Shown piece after piece: positions 23,700 to 36,699 of a DNA stretch of 64,000 nucleotides (within the stretch, counting starts at the first letter, position 1; each line of letters begins with the position of its first letter). The position numbers were made by a program, and so were the translations under genes. The stretch is taken from contig NC_064045.1 of the NCBI RefSeq assembly GCF_932526225.1, positions 744,001 through 808,000 on the forward strand. The letters run 5' to 3'. The notes under the pieces were generated by a model. It was not told the origin of the DNA. It did not search any database and saw nothing but the letters and a program-made list of their open reading frames with translations. Origin of the DNA: Nematostella vectensis (Eukaryota > Cnidaria > Anthozoa > Actiniaria > Edwardsiidae).

Positions 23700-24627
23700 A
23701 TGGTGTTCTTTGTTGAAGGGAAGTCTCAAAACTTCTGGGTTGGACCGCATGTGGTACTTCTAAGAGCCTCTCGAGAGAACAAGCCTTATCTAGATTTTTT
23801 TGGTCCGTCCTGTCACGCCCAGGGCATGCACAAACACGTGTGGGCACCAACCCCTATCACTTTTGTAATGGTCCTTCTTCCCTATCACAAGTCTGCTACT
23901 CATAACATTATGTGGTGTCATGGAGTAATGTACTCTAACATGAGAGAGAAAGCGTCTTTTGTTTTCATTTTATATTGAAACCTGTGTCAACAGGTGTAAA
24001 GTGTATTAACACTAGCTTTATACCTGTAAAATATCAGCAACTATCTGTGATAGAAGTGGCTGGCGTAATGACAGCTTGGCTTGCTTGAATCTCTGCCTTG
24101 TATTTGGCTAGAACTAGTTCTTTGATCTCGAACGGGTAAAGGGGCCCATGCAGGTTATTTTTTTTTTACGATATACACCTTATAATTATAATTGATGTCC
24201 ATCGCAATCCCTGCTTCCTAAAGTTAGAGCCTAGTGCACCACTGGAGTCCAATGGACTCCGTGAAATTTAAAAATGCATACTGCTAGTTTTGCCGCTGTT
24301 AATTTATCATATACCATTGTTTGGTCTCGCAAATAAATAATAAGAGATACATTATATATTTCAATATATACAGAAATACTTTATATGTTAATATAATATA
24401 AGAGTCTCCAGAGGGACTTTGAAGGCTGTTCCAAAACTGTGCTTATTATACATGTACGACCTACTTTGGGTTTAGAAGTTTGTGAGAAGTCATTGAATAT
24501 CTTATTCGGTTTTGATTCTCTGGTTACTGACAAGTCCTGGTGCAGGTGCTAATGGCCAGATTAGAAGAGTTCTTGGCTCTTGTCAAAGTCGTATTCGTTT
24601 TTTTTTTCTGTGTTTTGAATAGTCCAC
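23700..24627. repeat. Unit 26, class D, 928 bp
   Basis: TTTTCATTTT variant at the end of the head. Private GCTTTATACCTG in the right hairpin arm. Confidence 0.95.
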
Positions 24628-25558
24628 ATGGTGTTCTTTGTTGAAGGGAAGTCTCAAAACTTCTGGGTTGGACCGCATGTGGTACTTCTAAGAGCCTCTC
24701 GAGAGAACAAGCCTTATCTAGATTTTTTTGGTCCGTCCTGTCACGCCCAGGGCATGCACAAACACGTGTGGGCACCAACCCCTATCACTTTTGTAATGGT
24801 CCTTCTTCCCTATCACAAGTCTGCTACTCATAACATTATGTGGTGTCATGGAGTAATGTACTCTAACATGAGAGAGAAAGCGTCTTTTGTTTTAATTTTA
24901 TATTGAAACCTGTGTCAACAGGTGTAAAGTGTATTAACACTAGCTTTACACCTGTAAAATATCAGCAACTATCTGTGATAGAAGTGGCTGGCGTAATGAC
25001 AGCTTGGCTTGCTTGAATCTCTGCCTTGTATTTGGCTAGAACTAGTTCTTTGATCTCGAACGGGTAAAGGGGCCCATGCAGGTTATTTTTTTTCACGATA
25101 TACACCTTATAATTATAATTGATGTCCATCGCAATCCCTGCTTCCTAAAGTTATAGCCTAGTGCACCACTGGAGTCCAATGGACTCCGTGAAATTTAAAA
25201 ATTCATACTGCTAGTTTTGCCGCTGTTAATTTAACATATACCATTGTCTGGTCTTGCAAATAAATAATAAGAGATACTTTATACATTTCAATATATACAG
25301 AAATACTTTATATATTAATATAATATAAGAGTCTCCAGAGGGACTGTGAAGGCTGTTCCAAAAATGTGCTTATTATACATGTACGACCTACTTTGGGTTT
25401 AGAAGTTTGTGAGAAGTCATTGAATATCTTATTCGGTTTTGATTTATCTGTTGTGCTGACTAGTCCTCGTGCAGGTGCCAATGGCCAGATTAGAAGAGTT
25501 CTGGGCTCTTGTCAAAGTCGTATTCGTTTTTTATTTTTCGGTGTATTGAATAGTCCAC
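24628..25558. repeat. Unit 27, class D, 931 bp
   Basis: Tail has TTATAGCCTAG and GGGACTGTGAAGG, the markers of the D-A dimers. Private GTTGTGCTGAC and AGTCCTCGTG. Confidence 0.95.
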
Positions 25559-26485
25559 ATAGTGTTCTTTGTTAAAGGGAAGTCTCAAACCTTCTGGGTT
25601 GGACCGCATATGGTACTTCTAAGAGCCTCTCGAGAGAACCAGCCTTATCTAGATTTTTTTGGTCCGTCCTGTCACGCCCAGGGCATGCACAAACAAGTGT
25701 GGGCCGCACCCACCTTCACTATTGTAATGGTCCCTCTTCCTTATCACAAGTCTGGTACTCTTAACATTATGTGGTGTCATGGAGTAATGTACTCTTACAT
25801 GAAAGAGAAAGCGTCTTTTGTTTTAATTTTATATTGAAACCTGTGTCAACAGGTGTAAAGTGTATTAACACTACCTTTACACCTATAAAATATCAACAAC
25901 TATATGTGATAGAAGTGGCTGGCGTAATGACAGCTTGGCTTGCTTGAATCTGCCTTGTATTTGGCTAGAACTAGTTCTTTGATCTCGAACGGGTAAAGGG
26001 GCCCATGCAGGTTATTTTTTTTCACGATATACACCTTATAATTATAATTGATGTCCATCGCAATCCCTGCTTCCTAAAGTTAGAGCCTAGTGCACCACTG
26101 GAGTCCAATGGACTCCGAGAAATTTAAAAATGCATACTGCTAGTTTTGCCGCTGTTAATTTATCATATACCATTGTCTGGTCTCGCAAATAAATAATAAG
26201 AGATACATTATAGATTTCAATATATACAGAAATACTTTATATATTAATATAATATAAGAGTCTCCAGAGGGACTTTGAAGGCTGTTCCAAAACTGTGCTT
26301 ATTATACATGTACGACCTACTTTGGGTTTAGAAGTTTGTGAGAAGTCATTGAATATCTTATTCGGTTTTGATTCTCTGGTTACTGACAAGTCCTGGTGCA
26401 GGTGCCAATGGCCAGATTAGAAGAATTCTGGGCTCTTGTCAAAGTCGTATTCGTTTTTTATTTTTCGGTGTATTGAATAGTCCAC
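25559..26485. repeat. Unit 28, class A with ATA landmark, 927 bp
   Basis: Unusually many private changes: CAAACCTTC, AAACAAGTG (CACGTG lost), ACCTTCACTATTG, ATGAAAGAG, CTACCTTTACACC and TATATGTGATAG. Confidence 0.95.
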
Positions 26486-27416
26486 ATAGTGTTCTTTGTT
26501 GAAGGGAAGTCTCAAAACTTCTGGGTTGGACCGCATATGGTACTTTTAAGAGCCTCTCGAGAGAACAAGCCTTATCTAGATTTTTTTGGTCCGTCCTGTC
26601 ACGCCCAGGGCATGCACAAACACGTGAGGGCACCAACCCCCATCACTTTTGTAATGGTCCTTCTTCCTTATCACAAGTCTGCTACTCAAAACATTATGTG
26701 GTGTCATGGAGTAATGTAGTCTTACATGAGAGAGAAAGCGTCTTTTGTTTTAATTTTATATTGAAACCTGAGTCAACAGGTGTAAAGTGTATTAACACTA
26801 GCTTTACACCTGTAAAATATCAGCAACTATCTGTCATAGAAGTGGCTGGCGTAAAGACAGCTTGGCTTGCTTGAATCTCTGCCTTGTATTTGGATAGAGC
26901 TAGTTCTTTGATCTCGAACGGGTAAAGGGGCCCATGCAGGTTATTTTTTTTCACGATATACACCTTATAATTATAATTGATGTCCATCGCAATCCCTGCT
27001 TCCTAAAGTTAGAGCCTAGTGCACCACTGGAGTCCAATGGACTCCGAGAAATTTAAAAATTCATACTGCTAGTTTTGCCGCTGTTAATTTAACATATACC
27101 ATTGTCTGGTGTTGCAAATAAATAATAAGAGATACTTTATACATTTCAATATATACAGAAATACTTTATATATTAATATAATATAAGAGTCTCCAGAGGG
27201 ACTTTGAAGGCTGTTCCAAAAATGTGCTTATTATACATGTACGACCTACTTTGGGTTTAGAAGTTTGTGAGAAGTCATTGAATATCTTATTCGGTTTTGA
27301 TTTATCTGGTGTACTGACTAGTCCTGGTGCAGGTGCCAATGGCCAGATTAGAAGAGTTCTGGGCTCTTGTCAAAGTCGTATTCGTTTTTTATTTTTCGGT
27401 GTATTGAATAGTCCAC
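26486..27416. repeat. Unit 29, class E, 931 bp
   Basis: ACTCAAAACATT, an in-frame TAG (AATGTAGTC) and CTGTCATAG are the same as in units 39, 44 and 49 of the higher-order repeat. It lies two cassette lengths (9,283 bp) before unit 39. Confidence 0.95.
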
Positions 27417-28341
27417 ATGGTGTTCTTTGTTAAAGGGAAGTCTCAAAACTTCTGGGTTGGACCGCATATGGTACTTCTAAGAGCCTCTCGAGAGAACCAG
27501 CCTTATCTAGATTTTTTTGGTCCGTCCTGTCACGCCCAGGGTATGCACAAACACGTGTGGGCCGCACCCACCATCACTTTTGTAATGGTCCCTCTTCCTT
27601 ATCACAAGTCTGGTACTCTTAACATTATGTGGTGTCATGGAGTAATGTACTCTTACATGAGAGAGAAAGCGTCTTTTGTTTTAATTTTATATTGAAACCT
27701 GTGTCAACAGGTGTAAAGTGTATTAACACTAGCTTTACACCTATAAAATATCAACAACTATCTGTGATAGAAGTGGCTGGCGTAATGACAGCTTGGCTTG
27801 CTTGAATCTGTCTTGTATTTGGCTAGAACTAGTTCTTTGATCTCGAACGGGTAAAGGGGCCCATGCAGGTTATTTTTTTTCACGTTGTACACCTTATAAT
27901 TATAATTGATGTCCATCGCAATCCCTGCTTCCTAAAGTTAGAGCCTAGTGCACCACTGGAGTCTAATGGACACCGAGAAATTTAAAAATGCATACTGCTA
28001 GTTTTGCCGCTGTTAATTTATCAGATACCATTGTCTGGTCTCGCAAATAAATAATAAGAGATACATTATATATTTCGATATATACAGAAATACTTTATAT
28101 ATTAATAAAATATAAGAGTCTCCAGAGGGACTTTGAAGGCTGTTCCAAAACTGTGCTTATTATACATGTACGACCTACTTTGGGTTTAGGAGTTTGTGAG
28201 AAGTCATTGAATATCTTATTCGGTTTTGATTCTCTGGTTACTGACAAGTCCTGGTGCAGGTGCTAATGGCCAGATTAGAAGAGTTCTGGGCTCTTGTCAA
28301 AGTCGTATTCGTTTTTTTTTTCTGTGTTTTGAATAGTCCAC
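27417..28341. repeat. Unit 30, class A, 925 bp
   Basis: TGGACACCG as in A units of the higher-order repeat. Private GGGTATGCAC, CACGTTGTAC, ATCAGATACC, TTTCGATAT and TAATAAAATAT. Confidence 0.95.
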
Positions 28342-29270
28342 ATGGTGTTCTTTGTTGAAGGGAAGTCTCAAAACTTCTGGGTTGGACCGCATGTGGTACT
28401 TCTAAGAGCCTCTCGAGAGAACAAGCCTTATCTAGATTTTTTTGGTCCGTCCTGTAACGCCCAGGGCATGCACAAACACGTGTGGGCACCAACCCCTATC
28501 ACTTTTGTAATGGTCCTTCTTCCCTATCACAAGTCTGCTACTCATAACATTATGTGGTGTCATGGAGTAATGTACTCTAACATGAGAGAGAAAGCGTCTT
28601 TTGTTTTAATTTTATATTGAAACCTGTGTCAACAGGTGTAAAGTGTATTAACACTAGCTTTACACCTGTAAAATATCAGCAACTATCTGTGATAGAAGTG
28701 GCTGGCGTAATGACAGCTTGGCTTGCTTGAATCTCTGCCTTGTATTTGGCTAGAACTAGTTCTTTGATCTCGAACGGGTAAAGGGGCCCATGCAGGTTAT
28801 TTTTTTTCACGATATACACCTTATAATTATAATTGATGTCCATCGCAATCCCTGCTTCCTAAAGTTATAGCCTAGTGCACCACTGGAGTCCAATGGACTC
28901 CGTGAAATTTAAAAATTCATACTGCTAGTTTTGCCGCTGTTAATTTAACATATACCATTGTCTGGTCTTGCAAATAAATAATAAGAGATACTTTATACAT
29001 TTCAATATATACAGAAATACTTTATATATTAATATAATATAAGAGTCTCCAGAGGGACTGTGAAGGCTGTTCCAAAAATGTGCTTATTATACATGTACGA
29101 CCTACTTTGGGTTTAGAAGTTTGTGAGAAGTCATTGAATATCTTATTCGGTTTTGATTCTCTGGTTACTGACAAGTCCTGGTGCAGGTGCTAATGGCCAG
29201 ATTAGAAGAGTTCTGGGCTCTTGTCAAAGTCGTATTCGTTTTTTTTTTTTCTGTGTTTTGAATAGTCCAC
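28342..29270. repeat. Unit 31, class D, 929 bp
   Basis: Private GTAACGCCC. Tail with TTATAGCC and GACTGTGAAGG. Confidence 0.95.
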
Positions 29271-30201
29271 ATGGTGTTCTTTGTTGAAGGGAAGTCTCAA
29301 AACTTCTGGGTTGGACCGCATGTGGTACTTCTAAGAGCCTCTCGAGAGAACAAGCCTTATCTAGATTTTTTTGGTCCGTCCTGTCACGCCCAGGGCATGC
29401 ACAAACACGTGTGGGCACCAACCCCTATCACTTTTGTAATGGTCCTTCTTCCCTATCACAAGTCTGCTACTCATAACATTATGTGGTGTCATGGAGTAAT
29501 GTACTCTAACATGAGAGAGAAAGCGTCTTTTGTTTTAATTTTATATTGAAACCTGTGTCAACAGGTGTAAAGTGTATTAACACTAGCTTTACACCTGTAA
29601 AATATCAGCAACTATCTGTGATAGAAGTGGCTGGCGTAATGACAGCTTGGCTTGCTTGAATCTCTGCCTTGTATTTGGCTAGAACTAGTTCTTTGATCTC
29701 GAACGGGTAAAGGGGCCCATGCAGGTTATTTTTTTTCACGATATACACCTTATAATTATAATTGATGTCCATCGCAATCCCTGCTTCCTAAAGTTATAGC
29801 CTAGTGCACCACTGGAGTCCAATGGACTCCGTGAAATTTAAAAATTCATACTGCTAGTTTTGCCGCTGTTAATTTAACATATACCATTGTCTGGTCTTGC
29901 AAATAAATAATAAGAGATACTTTATACATTTCAATATATACAGAAATACTTTATATATTAATATAATATAAGAGTCTCCAGAGGGACTGTGAAGGCTGTT
30001 CCAAAAATGTGCTTATTATACATGTACGACCTACTTTGGGTTTAGAAGTTTGTGAGAAGTCATTGAATATCTTATTCGGTTTTGATTTATCTGGTGTACT
30101 GACTAGTCCTGGTGCAGGTGCCAATGGCCAGATTAGAAGAGTTCTGGGCTCTTGTCAAAGTCGTATTCGTTTTTTATTTTTCGGTGTATTGAATAGTCCA
30201 C
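29271..30201. repeat. Unit 32, class D, 931 bp
   Basis: First half of the first D-A dimer copy. Tail with TTATAGCC and GACTGTGAAGG. Confidence 0.95.
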
Positions 30202-31129
30202 ATGGTGTTCTTTGTTAAAGGGAAGTCTCAAAACTTCTGGGTTGGACCGCATATGGTACTTCTAAGAGCCTCTCGAGAGAACCAGCCTTATCTAGATTTT
30301 TTTGGTCCGTCCTGTCACGCCCAGGGCATGCACAAACACGTGTGGGCCGCACCCAACTTCACTTTTGTAATGGTCCCTCTTCCTTATCACAAGTCTGGTA
30401 CTCTTAACATTATGTGGTGTCATGGAGTAATGTACTCTTACATGAGAGAGAAAGCGTCTTTTGTTTTAATTTTATATTGAAACCTGTGTCAACAGGTGTA
30501 AAGTGTATTTACACTAGCTTTACACCTATAAAATATCAACAACTATCTGTGATAGAAGTGGCTGGCGTAATGACAGCTTGGCTTGCTTGAATCTCTGCCT
30601 TGTATTTGGCTAGAACTAGTTCTTTGATCTCGAACGGGTAAAGGGGCCCATGCAGGTTATTTTTTTTCACGATATACACCTTATAATTATAATTGATGTC
30701 CATCGCAATCCCTGCTTCCTAAAGTTATAGCCTAGTGCACCACTGGAGTCCAATGGACTCCGTGAAATTTAAAAATTCATACTGCTAGTTTTGCCGCTGT
30801 TAATTTAACATATACCATTGTCTGGTCTTGCAAATAAATAATAAGAGATACTTTATACATTTCAATATATACAGAAATACTTTATATATTAATATAATAT
30901 AAGAGTCTCCAGAGGGACTGTGAAGGCTGTTCCAAAAATGTGCTCATTATACATGTACGACCTACTTTGGGTTTAGAAGTTTGTGAGAAGTCATTGAATA
31001 TCTTATTCGGTTTTGATTCTCTGGTTACTGACAAGTCCTGGTGCAGGTGCTAATGGCCAGATTAGAAGAGTTCTGGGCTCTTTTCAAAGTCGTATTCGTT
31101 TTTTTTTTTCTGTGTTTTGAATAGTCCAC
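30202..31129. repeat. Unit 33, class A, 928 bp
   Basis: CCCAACTTCAC in the head and GTATTTACAC in the hairpin loop, shared with unit 35. Private GTGCTCATTATAC. Confidence 0.95.
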
Positions 31130-32060
31130 ATGGTGTTCTTTGTTGAAGGGAAGTCTCAAAACTTCTGGGTTGGACCGCATGTGGTACTTCTAAGAGCCTC
31201 TCGAGAGAACAAGCCTTATCTAGATTTTTTTGGTCCGTCCTGTCACGCCCAGGGCATGCACAAACACGTGTGGGCACCAACCCCTATCACTTTTGTAATG
31301 GTCCTTCTTCCCTATCACAAGTCTGCTACTCATAACATTATGTGGTGTCATGGAGTAATGTACTCTAACATGAGAGAGAAAGCGTCTTTTGTTTTAATTT
31401 TATATTGAAACCTGTGTCAACAGGTGTAAAGTGTATTAACACTAGCTTTACACCTGTAAAATATCAGCAACTATCTGTGATAGAAGTGGCTGGCGTAATG
31501 ACAGCTTGGCTTGCTTGAATCTCTGCCTTGTATTTGGCTAGAACTAGTTCTTTGATCTCGAACGGGTAAAGGGGCCCATGCAGGTTATTTTTTTTCACGA
31601 TATACACCTTATAATTATAATTGATGTCCATCGCAATCCCTGCTTCCTAAAGTTATAGCCTAGTGCACCACTGGAGTCCAATGGACTCCGTGAAATTTAA
31701 AAATTCATACTGCTAGTTTTGCCGCTGTTAATTTAACATATACCATTGTCTGGTCTTGCAAATAAATAATAAGAGATACTTTATACATTTCAATATATAC
31801 AGAAATACTTTATATATTAATATAATATAAGAGTCTCCAGAGGGACTGTGAAGGCTGTTCCAAAAATGTGCTTATTATACATGTACGACCTACTTTGGGT
31901 TTAGAAGTTTGTGAGAAGTCATTGAATATCTTATTCGGTTTTGATTTATCTGGTGTACTGACTAGTCCTGGTGCAGGTGCCAATGGCCAGATTAGAAGAG
32001 TTCTGGGCTCTTGTCAAAGTCGTATTCGTTTTTTATTTTTCGGTGTATTGAATAGTCCAC
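31130..32060. repeat. Unit 34, class D, 931 bp
   Basis: First half of the second D-A dimer copy; preceded by GCTCTTTTCAAAG. Confidence 0.95.
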
Positions 32061-32985
32061 ATGGTGTTCTTTGTTAAAGGGAAGTCTCAAAACTTCTGGG
32101 TTGGACCGCATATGGTACTTCTAAGAGCCTCTCGAGAGAACCAGCCTTATCTAGATTTTTTTGGTCCGTCCTGTCACGCCCAGGGCATGCACAAACACGT
32201 GTGGGCCGCACCCAACTTTACTTTTGTAATGGTCCCTCTTCCTTATCACAAGTCTGGTACTCTTAACATTATGTGGTGTCATGGAGTAATGTACTCTTAC
32301 ATGAGAGAGAAAGCGTCTTTTGTTTTAATTTTATATTGAAACCTGTGTCAACAGGTGTAAAGTGTATTTACACTAGCTTTACACCTATAAAATATCAACA
32401 ACTATCTGTGATAGAAGTGGCTGGCGTAATGACAGCTTGGCTTGCTTGAATCTGCCTTGTATTTGGCTAGAACTAGTTCTTTGATCTCGAACGGGTAAAG
32501 AGGCCCATGCAGGTTATTTTTTTTCACGATATACACCTTATAATTATAATTGATGTCCATCGCAATCCCTGCTTCCTAAAGTTAGAGCCTAGTGCACCAC
32601 TGGAGTCCAATGGACTCCGAGAAATTTAAAAATGCATACTGCTAGTTTTGCCGCTGTTAATTTATCATATACCATTGTCTGGTCTCGCAAATAAATAATA
32701 AGAGATACATTATATATTTCAATATATACAGAAATACTTTATATATTAATATAATATAAGAGTCTCCAGAGGGACTTTGAAGGCTGTTCCAAACTGTGCT
32801 TATTATACATGTACGACCTACTTTGGGTTTAGAAGTTTGTGAGAAGTCATTGAATATCTTATTCGGTTTTGATTCTCTGGTTACTGACAAGTCCTGGTGC
32901 AGGTGCTAATGGCCAGATTAGAAGAGTTCTGGGCTGTTGTCAAAGTCGTATTCGTTTTTTTTTTTTGGTGTTTTGAATAGTCCAC
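32061..32985. repeat. Unit 35, class A, 925 bp
   Basis: CCCAACTTTAC and GTATTTACAC. Private GGTAAAGAGGCC, TTCCAAACTG (one A lost) and GGGCTGTTG in the tail. Confidence 0.95.
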
Positions 32986-33915
32986 ATGGTGTTCTTTGTT
33001 AAAGGGAAGTCTCAAAACTTCTGGGTTGGACCGCATATGGTACTTCTAAGAGCCTCTCGAGAGAACAAGCCTTATCTAGATTTTTTTGGTCCGTCCTGTC
33101 ACGCCCAGGGCATGCACAAACACGTGTGGGCACCAACCCCTATCACTTTAGTAATGGTCCTTCTTCCCTATCACAAGTCTGCTACTCATAACATTATGTG
33201 GTGTCATGGAGTAATGTACTCTAACATGAGAGAGAAAGCGTCTTTTGTTTTCATTTTATATTGAAACCTGTGTCAACAGGTGTAAAGTGTATTAACACTA
33301 GCTTTACACCTGTAAAATATCAGCAACTATCTGTGATAGAAGTGGCTGGCGTAATGACAGCTTGGCTTGCTTGAATCTCTGCCTTGTATTTGGCTAGAAC
33401 TAGTTCTTTGATATCGAACGGGTAAAGGGGCCCATGCAGGTTATTTTTTTTTTACGATATACACCTTATAATTATAATTGATGTCCATCGCAATCCCTAC
33501 TTCCTAAAGTTAGAGCCTAGTGCACCACTGGAGTCCAATGGACTCCGTGAAATTTAAAAATGCATACCGCTAGTTTTGCCGCTGTTAATTTATCATATAC
33601 CATTGTTTGGTCTCGCAAATAAATAATAAGAGATACATTATATATTTCAATATATACAGCAATACTTTATATGTTAATATAATATAAGAGTCTCCAGAGG
33701 GACTTTGAAGGCTGTTCCAAAACTGTGCTTATTATACATGTACGACCTACTTTGGGTTTAGAAGTTTGTGAGAAGTCAATGAATATCTTATTCGGTTTTG
33801 ATTCTCTGGTTACTGACAAGTCCTGGTGCAGGTGCCAATGGCCAGATTAGAAGAATTCTGGGCTCTTGTCAAAGTCGTATTCGTTTTTTATTTTTCGGTG
33901 TATTGAATAGTCCAC
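32986..33915. repeat. Unit 36, class D, 930 bp (cassette 1, position 1)
   Basis: ACTTTAGTAATGG, CATATGG and TTTTCATTTT mark the D unit of the higher-order repeat. GTTAAA is private among the three cassettes. Confidence 0.95.
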
Positions 33916-34839
33916 ATAGTGTTCTTTGTTGAAGGGAAGTCTCAAAACTTTTGGGTTGGACCGCATATGGTACTTCTAAGAGCCTCTCGAGAGAACAAGC
34001 CTTATCTAGATTTTTTTGGTCCGTCCTGTCACGCCCAGGGCATGCACAAACACGTGAGGGCACCAGCCCCCATCACTTTTGTAATGGTCCTTCTTCCTTA
34101 TCACAAGTCTGCTACTCATAACATTATGTGGTGTCATGGAGTAATGTACTCTTACATGAGAGAGAAAGCGTCTTTTGTTTTAATTTTATATTGAAACCTG
34201 TGTCAACAGGTGTAAAGTGTATTAACACTAGCTTTACACCTATAAAATATCAACAACTATCTGTGATAGAAGTGGCTGGCGTAATGACAGCTTGGCTTGC
34301 TTGAATCTGCCTTGTATTTGGCTAGAACTAGTTCTTTGATCTCGAACAGGTAAAGGGGCCCATGCAGGTTATTTTTTTTCACGATATACACCTTATAATT
34401 ATAATTGATGTCCATCGCAATCCCTGCTTCCTAAAATTAGAGCCTAGTGCACCACTGGAGTCCAATGGACTCCGAGAAATTTAAAAATGCATACTGCTAG
34501 TTTTGCCGCTGTTAATTTATCATATACCATTGTCTGGTCTCGCAAATAAATAATAAGAGATACATTATATATTTCAATATATACAGAAATACTTTATATA
34601 TTAATATAATATAAGAGTCTCCAGAGGGACTTTGAAGGCTGTTCCAAAACTGTGCTTATTATACATGTACGACCTACTTTGGGTTTAGAAGTTTGTGAGA
34701 AGTCATTGAATATCTTATTCGGTTTTGATTCTCTGGTTACTGACAAGTCCTGGTGCAGGTGCTAATGGCCAGATTAGAAGAGTTTTTGGCTCTTGTCAAA
34801 GTAGTATTCGTTTTTTTTTCGGTGTTTTGAATAGTCCAC
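33916..34839. repeat. Unit 37, class E, 924 bp (cassette 1, position 2)
   Basis: AACTTTTGGGTTGG and GGCACCAGCC, shared with units 42, 47 and 54. Private CTAAAATTAG. Confidence 0.95.
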
Positions 34840-35768
34840 ATGGTGTTCTTTGTTGAAGGGAAGTCTCAAAACTTCTGGGTTGGACCGCATGTGGTACTTC
34901 TAAGAGCCTCTCGAGAGAACAAGCCTTATCTAGATTTTTTTGGTCCGTCCTGTCACGCCCAGGGCATGCACAAACACGTGTGGGCCGCACCCACCATCAC
35001 TTTTGTAATGGTCCCTCTTCCTTATCACAAGTCTGGTACTCTTTACATTATGTGGTGTCATGGAGTAATGTACTCTTACATGAGAGAGAAAGCGTCTTTT
35101 GTTTTAATTTTATATTGAAACCTGTGTCAACAGGTGTAAAGTGTATTAACACTAGCTTTACACCTATAAAATATCAACAACTATCTGTGATAGAAGTGGC
35201 TGGCGTAATGACAGCTTGGCTTGCTTGAATCTCTGCCTTGTATTTGGCTAGAACTAGTTCTTTGATCTCGAACGGGTAAAGGGGCCCATGCAGGTTATTT
35301 TTTTTTACGATATACACCTTATGATTATAATTGATGTTCATCGCAATCCCTGCTTCCTAAAGTTAGAGCCTAGTGCACCACTGGAGTCCAATGGACTCCG
35401 TGAAATTTAAAAATGCATACCGCTAGTTTTGCCGCTGTTAATTTATCATATACCATTGTTTGGTCTCGCAAATAAATAATAAGAGATACATTATATATCT
35501 CAATATATACAGCAATACTTTATATGTTAATATAATATAAGAGTCTCCAGAGGGACTTTGAAGGCTGTTCCAAAACTGTGCTTATTATACATGTACGACC
35601 TACTTTGGGTTTAGAAGTTTGTGAGAAGTCATTGAATATCTTATTCGGTTTTGATTCTCTGGTTACTGACAAGTCCTGGTGCAGGTGCCAATGGCCAGAT
35701 TAGAAGAATTCTGGGCTCTTGTCAAAGTCGTATTCGTTTTTTATTTTTCGGTGTATTGAATAGTCCAC
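34840..35768. repeat. Unit 38, class F, 929 bp (cassette 1, position 3)
   Basis: C/D-like front joined to A-like back. Private CTCTTTACATT. Tail ATGATTATAATTGATGTTC and TATATCTCAATA. Confidence 0.95.
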
Positions 35769-36699
35769 ATAGTGTTCTTTGTTGAAGGGAAGTCTCAAAA
35801 CTTCTGGGTTGGACCGCATATGGTACTTTTAAGAGCCTCTCGAGAGAACAAGCCTTATCTAGATTTTTTTGGTCCGTCCTGTCACGCCCAGGGCATGCAC
35901 AAACACGTGAGGGCACCAACCCCCATCACTTTTGTAATGGTCCTTCTTCCTTATCACAAGTCTGCTACTCAAAACATTATGTGGTGTCATGGAGTAATGT
36001 AGTCTTACATGAGAGAGAAAGCGTCTTTTGTTTTAATTTTATATTGAAACCTGAGTCAACAGGTGTAAAGTGTATTAACACTAGCTTTACACCTGTAAAA
36101 TATCAGCAACTATCTGTCATAGAAGTGGCTGGCGTAAAGACAGCTTGGCTTGCTTGAATCTCTGCCTTGTATTTGGATAGAACTAGTTCTTTGATCTCGA
36201 ACGGGTAAAGGGGCCCATGCAGGTTATTTTTTTTCACGATATACACCTTATAATTATAATTGATGTCCATCGCAATCCCTGCTTCCTAAAGTTAGAGCCT
36301 AGTGCACCACTGGAGTCCAATGGACTCCGAGAAATTTAAAAATTCATACTGCTAGTTTTGCCGCTGTTAATTTAACATATACCATTGTCTGGTGTTGCAA
36401 ATAAATAATAAGAGATACTTTATACATTTCAATATATACAGAAATACTTTATATATTAATATAATATAAGAGTCTCCAGAGGGACTTTGAAGGCTGTTCC
36501 AAAACTGTGCTTATTATACATGTACGACCTACTTTGGGTTTAGAAGTTTGTGAGAAGTCATTGAATATCTTATTCGGTTTTGATTTATCTGGTGTACTGA
36601 CTAGTCCTGGTGCAGGTGCCAATGGCCAGATTAGAAGAGTTCTGGGCTCTTGTCAAAGTCGTATTCGTTTTTTATTTTTCGGTGTATTGAATAGTCCAC
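35769..36699. repeat. Unit 39, class E, 931 bp (cassette 1, position 4)
   Basis: In-frame TAG and CTGTCATAG. Private CCAAAACTGTGC in the tail where units 44 and 49 have CCAAAAATGTGC. Confidence 0.95.

Larger units (their letters stand above)
29271..32985. repeat. D-A dimer duplicated in tandem (2 x ~1.86 kb)
   Basis: Units 32-33 (29271-31129) and 34-35 (31130-32985) are copies of each other. They share CCCAACTT in the head of the A unit, GTATTTACAC in the hairpin loop, and TTATAGCCTAG with GGGACTGTGAAGG in the D-unit tail. A related D-A pair lies at 46907-48762. Confidence 0.88.

Noticed and set aside
34980-35228. 82-codon plus-strand frame starting in the head of unit 38
   Set aside because: Opened only by a private base change (CTCTTTACATT) in this unit; an alternative-frame shadow.
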